NCBI GenBank assembly: GCA_028141225.1
Contig: JAOIPS010000004.1
Span: 1 to 64,000 of the forward strand
Direction: 5' to 3'
Origin: Prochlorococcus sp. AH-736-L23
GTDB taxonomy: Bacteria; Cyanobacteriota; Cyanobacteriia; PCC-6307; Cyanobiaceae
DNA length: 64,000 nt
Made by a program: the position numbers and the translations under genes. Shown here piece after piece: positions 57,232 to 64,000 of the stretch. A model generated the notes under the pieces. It was not told the origin of the DNA and did not search any database. It was given only the letters and a program-made list of their open reading frames with translations. The first letter of the stretch is position 1. Every line of letters starts with the position of its first letter.

Positions 57232-57870
57232 ATGAAAGGAAAATTTATCGTTATTGAGGGTATTGATGGATGTGGTAAAACTACCCAAATAGATGAATTA
57301 TCTAAATGGCTTCCTAATAGTGGTCTAATAAAGAAAGGGTCTCAATTAATCACAACTAGAGAGCCTGGAGGCAGTCTTTTAGGAAAAAAACTTAGAGGAC
57401 TGATTCTTGATAATAATGAAAATAATAAGCCTTCATCTCTTGCAGAATTATTACTTTATTCAGCGGATAGAGCTGAACACGTTTCCAAAATTATTTCACC
57501 TGCTTTAAATAACAATGATTGGGTAATAAGTGATAGATTTTCCGATTCCACACTGGCTTATCAAGGTTATGGAAGAAATATAAATTTAGAAATAATTAAA
57601 AATATTGAATCTATTGTTTGTCAAGGAGAATCTCCAGATCTCACTTTCTTCTTAGAAATTTCACCAGAAGAGAGCATATTCCGAAGAAAAAATGAAATTC
57701 CCGACAGAATAGAATCAGAAGGTATTAGATTTTTAGAAAAAGTAAATGAAGGCTTCAAACTAATTGCCAAACAAAAAAACTGGAAAGTGATATCTGCTTC
57801 ACAAAATATTAAAACTATTTCTAATCAAATTAAAGAGACTTTGCTAAACAATTTTTCTAATAACAAATGA
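57232..57870 (+). CDS. tmk: Thymidylate kinase
   Basis: [44 protein letters not shown]. Confidence 0.96.
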   Translation: MKGKFIVIEGIDGCGKTTQIDELSKWLPNSGLIKKGSQLITTREPGGSLLGKKLRGLILDNNENNKPSSLAELLLYSADRAEHVSKIISPALNNNDWVISDRFSDSTLAYQGYGRNINLEIIKNIESIVCQGESPDLTFFLEISPEESIFRRKNEIPDRIESEGIRFLEKVNEGFKLIAKQKNWKVISASQNIKTISNQIKETLLNNFSNNK

Positions 57871-58829
57871 TTGATGTTAAAAAAAATAATTTTTTCTTGA
57901 ATGAAGAAGTCAATACCTTTCTTAAGAACATAATTGAAAACAAATCGTTGGCTAATGGTTATATATTTTATGGTGCTGAAGGATTAGGCAAGAAGCAAAC
58001 TGCTCTTCAATTTATAAAAGAGATTTTCAAACAATCTTCACCAAACGAAAATATTGAAGAGAGAATTACAAACAATAACCATCCTGATTTTTTAATTATT
58101 GAACCTGATTCTCTTTTGGCAACACAAAGTTCAGGAAGTTTCGATCTTGAAAAAACAATAAAAAGTGGATCTGAGATTATTAAAATCGCTCAAATACGTA
58201 ATATCAAAACTTTTCTTAGTCAAAAATCAATAAACTCAGAAAAAAAAATTGTTTTGATTATAGATGCACACCTCTTAAACGAAGCAGCCTCAAATTGCCT
58301 TTTAAAAACCTTAGAAGAACCTAGTAACGGCATTTTTATTTTATTAACATCTAAATTAAATCTTCTCTTAGATACAATAATTTCAAGATGTCAAATCGTC
58401 AGATTTCGATCTTTTTCTAGTAAACAAATAAAGTCAATTTTAAAAGAATATTTAGATACTTCTAAATTAAATATAAATACAAATTTAAAATTTGAAGATT
58501 TAATAAACTCTGCAAACGGATCTCCAAATCAATTATTGAAAAATATTGAAATTTGGAATGATTTTTCAGATGAAATTATACGAAAAGTGGATTCTCCAAT
58601 TAAAAATAGTCTGGAAATATTCGAAATATCTAAATCAATATCTGAGAAATTGGAAATTTCTCAACAGATTTGTTTAGTAAATTTAATTCAAATAATTTGG
58701 TGGAGAAAAACAAAAAATATCGATTTAGTTAAAAAACTTGAAAATTTAAAATACCTTTTAAGAAAAAATATTCAACCAAAGTTGGTATGGGAAATAGCTT
58801 TTTTAAAAATTTTAATGGAAGATTTATGA
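57867..58829 (+). CDS. holB: DNA polymerase III delta' subunit-like
   Basis: [59 protein letters not shown]. Confidence 0.88.
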   Translation: MIDVKKNNFFLNEEVNTFLKNIIENKSLANGYIFYGAEGLGKKQTALQFIKEIFKQSSPNENIEERITNNNHPDFLIIEPDSLLATQSSGSFDLEKTIKSGSEIIKIAQIRNIKTFLSQKSINSEKKIVLIIDAHLLNEAASNCLLKTLEEPSNGIFILLTSKLNLLLDTIISRCQIVRFRSFSSKQIKSILKEYLDTSKLNINTNLKFEDLINSANGSPNQLLKNIEIWNDFSDEIIRKVDSPIKNSLEIFEISKSISEKLEISQQICLVNLIQIIWWRKTKNIDLVKKLENLKYLLRKNIQPKLVWEIAFLKILMEDL

Positions 58830-58831
58830 GA

Positions 58832-59614
58832 TTAATCTACTGCAGAATTTATCAAGTCAGGATTTCTTGCTTGAATGAACTCTTGCCTAGCAGTTTCCAC
58901 TTGAGAACCGATAGGTAACTCAAGACAATATCCAGCACCGTATACAGTTTTTATATATATAGGTTTGCGTGGATCGGGTTCTAGTTTAGTGCGTAAGTGT
59001 CTAATATGAACTCTTATTGTCTCAATATCATCATCAGGTTCATATCCCCATACTTCTTTAAGAATTAATGCTGGCGATACAGTTTGACCATGTCTCTGCA
59101 AAAGACAATGAAGAAGTTCAAATTCAAGATGCGTTAACCTAACAGGAGATTCGAACCATATAGCTTCAAATCTTTCCGGAACAAGAGTTAAAGGGCCATA
59201 ATTTAATATTTCTTGCTGGTTACTAGAATTTAATTGTGCTCTGTTAGTTCTTCTTAATAAAGCTTTTATGCGTACATATAATTCTTCTAAATCAAATGGT
59301 TTAGTAATGTAATCATCTGCTCCAGAATTAAACCCGGTAACTTTATCTTTAAGGCCGCCTAACGCAGTTATCATCAAGATTGGTATATTTGATGTTCTTT
59401 CATCTCTTCTTAGACGCTGGCATAAAGTTAAACCATCTACACTAGGTAGCATTAAATCCAAAAGTATTAAATCTGGGGAATATTGAAGAGCTAATGCTTG
59501 TCCTTTTATTCCATCTTCAGCTTTTTGGACATCAAACCCAGAATGTTCTAAATGCCTAGCCACCAAATCACGCATATCACGATCGTCTTCAATTAAAAGG
59601 ATTGAAATTTTCAT
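58832..59614 (-). CDS. rpaA: OmpR-type response regulator RpaA
   Basis: [112 protein letters not shown]. Confidence 0.93.
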   Translation of the reverse strand: MKISILLIEDDRDMRDLVARHLEHSGFDVQKAEDGIKGQALALQYSPDLILLDLMLPSVDGLTLCQRLRRDERTSNIPILMITALGGLKDKVTGFNSGADDYITKPFDLEELYVRIKALLRRTNRAQLNSSNQQEILNYGPLTLVPERFEAIWFESPVRLTHLEFELLHCLLQRHGQTVSPALILKEVWGYEPDDDIETIRVHIRHLRTKLEPDPRKPIYIKTVYGAGYCLELPIGSQVETARQEFIQARNPDLINSAVD

Positions 59615-60017
59615 ATTTATGAACTATTAAATTAAAATTAAGTTTTAGTATTATGATTCTCTCAAGAATTTATAAAGATTGCTGAATTAGTGTAAACAAT
59701 TTTATCAATTCAATTTATCAAATAACTCATTGATAGCAATGGATTATCTAAAAATTGTAATTTTTAATAAAGTTGAAATTTTAGAATTTCTTTCGATTCT
59801 ATTTACTTTTTCTTAATAATCAAAGGATTTTTCGAAACAAATAATGTTTCAATTAGAAAGATTATCTAGTTGAGATTGCCATTATTAAGGTTTGAAAAAT
59901 TGAATTAAATGGAGATTTTCAGTTTTCAAATAGAAATTAACTAAGTTAAAAATTTTTAATTTCTCCAGAATGTTTAAATTAATAATTTTGTCTATATTAA
60001 AAAAAATTTAAGTATTT

Positions 60018-60377
60018 ATGAAAAAGAATTCTATTATCTATTCTGATTTATCAAAAAAACAACTAGAAACTCTTAAAGAACTTTACATTCAAAAAAAAGT
60101 TGAATCGATGAGTCATCAAGAACTTAGACAATATGTATTAGAAATTATTTCTCATCAGATAAACGATACTATTGGCAAAGAAGAGGAAATGGAAGCATGG
60201 AAAGAAATGTCAGATTTTTTTGGGGAACAATTTGAAATAAATATTTTAGAAATACAAACAAAATATATTGACGATAAAAACGTAATTGAAACAGAAATAG
60301 ATTCTCAGAAGCAAAGAATAGAATTACTTGAAAGGAATAATTTAGATCAAGAGAAAAAGGATATGTGGGATGACTAA
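60018..60377 (+). CDS. Small hypothetical protein, charged, probably alpha-helical/coiled-coil C-terminus
   Basis: 119 aa complete ORF in an otherwise gene-poor interval. Confidence 0.65.
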   Translation: MKKNSIIYSDLSKKQLETLKELYIQKKVESMSHQELRQYVLEIISHQINDTIGKEEEMEAWKEMSDFFGEQFEINILEIQTKYIDDKNVIETEIDSQKQRIELLERNNLDQEKKDMWDD

Positions 60378-60657
60378 AATTTCCTGAATGGTGCAGTAAT
60401 TCATAGTATATAAAAGAAAATATGTCTAAATTTTAAAAAATGAAAATAAATCAAGGAGCTTATTTTTCACTTTATATAGAATTTTATATACGTTCTAATT
60501 ACTGTTATTAAAAAACGTTTTTTAAATTTTAAAATAATTATAAACAAATATAATCTAATTATTTTAAATGTTCTATATACTGTTCTAAAAAGTTCATCAA
60601 ATATACTTATTTACATCTTCGGCTAAACACTATTTGACAAAAGAAGGTCAAAGAAAT

Positions 60658-60685
60658 AAAAAAGTCATCCTGTTAGGATGACTTT
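60658..60685 (-). terminator. Intrinsic terminator on the minus strand
   Basis: Perfect 11-bp inverted repeat AAAGTCATCCT-GTT-AGGATGACTTT; the minus-strand reading ends in a T-run (ACTTTTTTATTTC). Confidence 0.8.
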
Positions 60686-60780
60686 GGATAACTTTTTGGA
60701 ATGTATAAACACCCCTGGCGAAAGTCGGGGAGACCTCACCTGATAGTGCCTGACTGAACCTGATATAAGAAATCGAAGAA
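60686..60780 (-). ncRNA. Candidate small structured RNA between two minus-strand terminators
   Basis: GC-rich stretch in AT-rich surroundings; minus strand reads GGTTCAGTCAGGCACTATCAGGTGAGGTCTCCCCGACTTTCGCCAGGGGTG, can form hairpins, followed by a strong terminator. 5' boundary is a guess. Confidence 0.4.
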
Positions 60781-60788
60781 AAGATATA

Positions 60789-60810
60789 TTTCACGACCAT
60801 TTCACGACCA
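60789..60810. repeat. Perfect tandem duplication of an 11-bp unit
   Basis: TTTCACGACCA at 60789-60799 repeated at 60800-60810. Confidence 0.85.
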
Positions 60811-60840
60811 TCACAATTAATTTGATTCCAATAGGGCATT

Positions 60841-60874
60841 AAAAAAGACCTCAAGTAAATTAACTTGAAGTCTT
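60841..60874 (-). terminator. Intrinsic terminator of the tRNA-Asn transcript
   Basis: AAGACCTCAAGT-AAATTA-ACTTGAAGTCTT (one G-U wobble on the minus strand), followed on the minus strand by TTTTTT; lies just 3' of the tRNA. Confidence 0.78.
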
Positions 60875-60891
60875 AAGAACCCGTTATTGAA

Positions 60892-60963
<72 letters not shown>

Positions 60964-61012
60964 ATATAAAATGAATTTAGCTCTTTAAAGTACCTTATGA
61001 CAAGTACAAGGG

Positions 61013-61699
61013 TTAATTATATTGAAATTTTGATGGTTCTTGCCAACTGGATAAATAACCATTTTTCAACTCTGCTACTGCATCAGCATAAGTTAATTCT
61101 TCATAACGATGAGTAATCCACAAAGCTGATAAAGGTTTTTTACAGTCACTTGTAAGATCTTTAATAGTTTTTAAAACTTTTAATTGGCTGGTTTGATCAA
61201 GTAACGCTGTAGGCTCGTCTAAAAGAATAAAATTTCTATTACTAATCAGAGCGCATGCAATAGTTAAGCGTTGTTTTTGTCCACCGCTCAAAGTATGAAC
61301 TGGCCTTTTTTCAAAACCAGTCATTCCAACCTTATCAAGCACATATTCAATTTTTTTATTAATTTCATTTTGACTTATATTCTGATTAATATTAATCAGA
61401 AGTTCACTCCTACAATTTGGCATTAATATTTGATGATCAGGGTTTTGGAACACCATGCCAATATTTGCATTAGAGTCAATGACGCCATTTTTGGGTTTGA
61501 TTATTCCATTGATTAATTTTAAAAGAGTACTTTTTCCACTCCCGTTTTTACCTACAACCATCCAAAATCCAGGTTTTTTTATTGAGAAGTTACATTTAAA
61601 AATTAAATTTTCTTTTTCTCTAAGATATGAAAAAGAAACATCTTTGAATTGAATATGAGGTATTTCATTTTCAAGTGAATCTCGCATTAATTCTATCAA
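61013..61699 (-). CDS. ABC transporter ATP-binding protein (ECF/CbiO-like)
   Basis: VGKNGSGKSTLLKLI Walker A, FQNPDHQI, LSGGQKQRLTIACAL signature, LLDEPTALLD Walker B. Confidence 0.92.
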   Translation of the reverse strand: MIELMRDSLENEIPHIQFKDVSFSYLREKENLIFKCNFSIKKPGFWMVVGKNGSGKSTLLKLINGIIKPKNGVIDSNANIGMVFQNPDHQILMPNCRSELLININQNISQNEINKKIEYVLDKVGMTGFEKRPVHTLSGGQKQRLTIACALISNRNFILLDEPTALLDQTSQLKVLKTIKDLTSDCKKPLSALWITHRYEELTYADAVAELKNGYLSSWQEPSKFQYN

Positions 61700-61974
61700 T
61701 CTATGTTGAGAGAAAATCCAGGCCTTTTAGCTCCTCCTGCTACAGATGATTTTTCATATATCTGAACAGAAATGATTTCTTTAGCTCTTACCGAAATTAA
61801 TTTATCTTGCACTTTGTCACACCTTAATTCGATCAAGTTTGAGGATTCTAAAGTTTCATTCATAGAACTTTTTATTTCATCATAAATTCTTTTAACATCA
61901 TCAAATTCTTTCTTCTGAATTGAAAGTGGAAAAGGTGAATATCTCAGACTTAGTTCTAACGAATACATAATCAT
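61696..61974 (-). CDS. UPF0367-family protein
   Basis: SLELSLRYSPFPLSIQKKEFDDVKRIYDEI and C-terminal SVQIYEKSSVAGGAKRPGFSLN. Confidence 0.78.
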   Translation of the reverse strand: MIMYSLELSLRYSPFPLSIQKKEFDDVKRIYDEIKSSMNETLESSNLIELRCDKVQDKLISVRAKEIISVQIYEKSSVAGGAKRPGFSLNID

Positions 61975-62120
61975 AATAAAAACTTCCTTTTATATTACTA
62001 AATATTTTTTCTCAGGAAGTTATTTAAATTAAATTCTTTTGAGAAAATTATATAAAAGATCTTTAAATACAATTATTATTAATATTAGGAGAAATTAATT
62101 TGCATTTTAAAAATAACTGC

Positions 62121-63089
62121 ATGGAAATAGCAAATGATATAACTTCACTGGTTGGCAATACCCCATTAGTTAAATTAAATCGAATCAAAAAGTATTTTGA
62201 TTGTTATCCAGAAATAATAGCCAAACTAGAAAGTTTCAATCCATCAGCGTCCGTTAAAGATCGGATCGCTTATTCAATGTTATGTAAAGCTGAAGAAGAA
62301 GGATTGATAACGCCAGATAAAACAACGTTAATTGAAGCAACTAGTGGGAATACTGGCATCGCATTAGCAATGGTTGCTGCAGCAAAAGGCTATAAATTGA
62401 TATTAACTATGCCGGATACGATGAGTATCGAGAGAAGGGCAATGTTGAGGGCATATGGAGCTGAATTACAGCTAACACCAGGAAAAGACGGAATGAAAGG
62501 AGCTTTAGATTTAGCTAATGAGTTGTCTTCAACCATTACAAATAGCTATCAATTTAATCAGTTTGAAAACTTTGCTAATCCAGATATTCATGAAAGAACG
62601 ACGGCTCAAGAAATATGGTCCCAATCCAATAACAATTTAGATGGACTAGTTACAGGAGTAGGCACAGGAGGAACAATTACTGGTTGTGCACGTTTTTTGA
62701 AAAAAGTTAATCCAAATTGCAAAATTTATGCCGTAGAGCCCAAAAAAAGTGCTGTGATTTCCGGAGAAAAAGCAGGATCTCATTCGATTCAAGGAATTGG
62801 AGCGGGTTTCGTACCGAAAGTTCTTAATACTAAATTAATTGATGAAATTATAAAAATAGATGACGATGAAGCATTTTATTATGGGCGTTTATTAGCTAGA
62901 TTAGAAGGCCTTTTATCTGGCATCAGCAGCGGTGCAGCTTTAGCAGCAACTATAAAAATCGGCAAAAGGAAAGAACTAATGAATAAAAGATTGATAGTTA
63001 TTCTTCCAAGTTTTGGAGAAAGATATTTATCAACAGCAATGTTTGAATCTAATACTTCAATTCAGGCCAGAAAAGATGGTTATCTTTAA
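62121..63089 (+). CDS. cysK: Cysteine synthase A (O-acetylserine (thiol)-lyase)
   Basis: LVGNTPLVKLNRI, NPSASVKDRIAYSM, EATSGNTGIALAMVAAAKGY; ATG at 62121 preferred over the TTG ORF start at 62100. Confidence 0.94.
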   Translation: MEIANDITSLVGNTPLVKLNRIKKYFDCYPEIIAKLESFNPSASVKDRIAYSMLCKAEEEGLITPDKTTLIEATSGNTGIALAMVAAAKGYKLILTMPDTMSIERRAMLRAYGAELQLTPGKDGMKGALDLANELSSTITNSYQFNQFENFANPDIHERTTAQEIWSQSNNNLDGLVTGVGTGGTITGCARFLKKVNPNCKIYAVEPKKSAVISGEKAGSHSIQGIGAGFVPKVLNTKLIDEIIKIDDDEAFYYGRLLARLEGLLSGISSGAALAATIKIGKRKELMNKRLIVILPSFGERYLSTAMFESNTSIQARKDGYL

Positions 63090-63105
63090 TGCATAATTTA
63101 TAAAA

Positions 63106-63783
63106 ATGGAAAAAAATTTATATGAAGAATTAGGTCTCAAACAAAATGCAACCAGAAGTGAAATTAAATCTTCATATCGCTCTTTAGTTAAGCAACATCA
63201 TCCAGATGCAGGCGGCAAGAAAGAACGATTTCTTGCAATACAAAATGCCTGGGAAACTCTTAATGACCCTATCAAAAAGAAACAATATGATAGCAGTTTT
63301 TCCTTTTCCAGCTCATCATTTGATTCATTAAATGAAAATTGGGAGGAGAAATTTAATTCAAAAAAACATAATTCTTCAATTAAGGACAAAGAAGTTGAAA
63401 CATGGATTAAAGAAATTTATAGTCCGATAAATAGATTAATTAGTCAAATCATTAAACCTTTGAATAACGAAATAAAAGAACTATCTGCGGATCCATATGA
63501 TGACGAACTAATGGAAAATTTTTGCAGTTATATTATTCTTTCACAAAAGAAAATAGAAAAGGTTGAAAAAATTTATAACAAAAAAATAGTTCCAAAGTCT
63601 ATTTCAGCTTTAGGCCTCGATCTTTATCATTGTTTTTCACAAGTTAAAGATGCACTATCAGAATTTGATAGATATACGCAAGGATACGTAGATAATTACT
63701 TATTTGATGGCAAAGAAATGATCAAAGAAGCAAAAAGAATACAATCAAAGATGTCAATAGAGAAAAAAAATAAAAACTTTTAG
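63106..63783 (+). CDS. DnaJ-domain protein lacking the zinc-finger region
   Basis: NLYEELGLKQNATRSEIKSSYRSLVKQHHPDAGG (HPD motif) then an unrelated C-terminal region. Confidence 0.9.
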   Translation: MEKNLYEELGLKQNATRSEIKSSYRSLVKQHHPDAGGKKERFLAIQNAWETLNDPIKKKQYDSSFSFSSSSFDSLNENWEEKFNSKKHNSSIKDKEVETWIKEIYSPINRLISQIIKPLNNEIKELSADPYDDELMENFCSYIILSQKKIEKVEKIYNKKIVPKSISALGLDLYHCFSQVKDALSEFDRYTQGYVDNYLFDGKEMIKEAKRIQSKMSIEKKNKNF

Positions 63784-63794
63784 ATATAAAAATT

Positions 63795-64000
63795 TTATTG
63801 AGTATATTCTTTAAGTTGATCTAATTTCAACCAAACATCTGGAACAGGTCTGCGCCATCGAACCTGAGCATATTCGTCTTTGACTGAAAGAATCTCTCCA
63901 GGACCTTCAAAGACATAATTAGGTAGATCATCATCACTGGCTAGCGCTTCGGTACTTTTTATATAATTTTCTCTATCGATAAAAACTAAGCTTCCTTTCT
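63795..64000 (-). CDS. ndhO: NAD(P)H-quinone oxidoreductase subunit O, 5' end beyond the window
   Basis: Minus strand reads KGSLVFIDRENYIKSTEALASDDDLPNYVFEGPGEILSVKDEYAQVRWRRPVPDVWLKLDQLKEYTQ*; not present in the supplied ORF track. Confidence 0.92.
   Translation of the reverse strand, partial: KGSLVFIDRENYIKSTEALASDDDLPNYVFEGPGEILSVKDEYAQVRWRRPVPDVWLKLDQLKEYTQ

Noticed and set aside
59834-59850. GAAACA-AATAA-TGTTTC hairpin upstream of rpaA, considered as a Yfr2-type loop motif
   Set aside because: Only 6 bp and the GGAAACA loop motif is not presented in a loop.
60708-60745. Possible H-type pseudoknot (loop CCCC with downstream GGGG) in the candidate RNA
   Set aside because: With a 9-bp first stem the single-nucleotide connecting loop is too short to cross the groove, so the two pairings are better seen as alternatives.
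60648-60854. 68-aa minus-strand ORF MRSFLMPYWNQINCDGREMVVKYIFSSIS...
   Set aside because: Runs through the stem of the tRNA terminator, the 11-bp tandem repeat and the second terminator; no recognisable domain. More consistent with noncoding DNA, although a decayed gene cannot be excluded.
63198-63389. Antisense ORF in the DnaJ-domain gene
   Set aside because: Shadow ORF opposite a conserved J-domain.

Overview
AT-rich, densely packed cyanobacterial chromosome segment. Gene content and order (ndhAIGE, ndhD/ndhF, pds-crtB, rpaA/rpaB, ycf34, chlM) fit a high-light Prochlorococcus; this is an inference from gene content, since no database search was possible. About 70 genes are recognisable, mostly core housekeeping: a 5'-truncated (p)ppGpp synthetase/hydrolase, mnmE, nadC, argS, prfB, a phylloquinone (men) cluster, nine NDH-1 subunits (one of them, a partial ndhO at the right edge, absent from the ORF track), carotenoid, fatty-acid and phospholipid genes, several core transcription regulators (RpaA, RpaB, Rre1/Ycf29-like, RbcR-like, PedR-like), and one tRNA-Asn. 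I saw no transposon, CRISPR array or prophage. The most interesting points are: (1) a short GC-rich, structured stretch between two minus-strand intrinsic terminators downstream of tRNA-Asn, preceded by a perfect 11-bp tandem repeat, which is a candidate small RNA or integration relic; (2) a 24-bp GC-flanked near-palindrome between the divergent chlM and purE genes; (3) a programmed +1 frameshift in prfB that the ORF track misses; (4) a PlsX with a ~124-residue N-terminal extension made of Ala/Ser/Val/Asn repeats; (5) a metallo-beta-lactamase-fold protein that appears to lack its HxHxDH metal motif; (6) a MenC in which a conserved catalytic-lysine position seems to be arginine; (7) divergent cca/ycf34 start codons about 10 bp apart.
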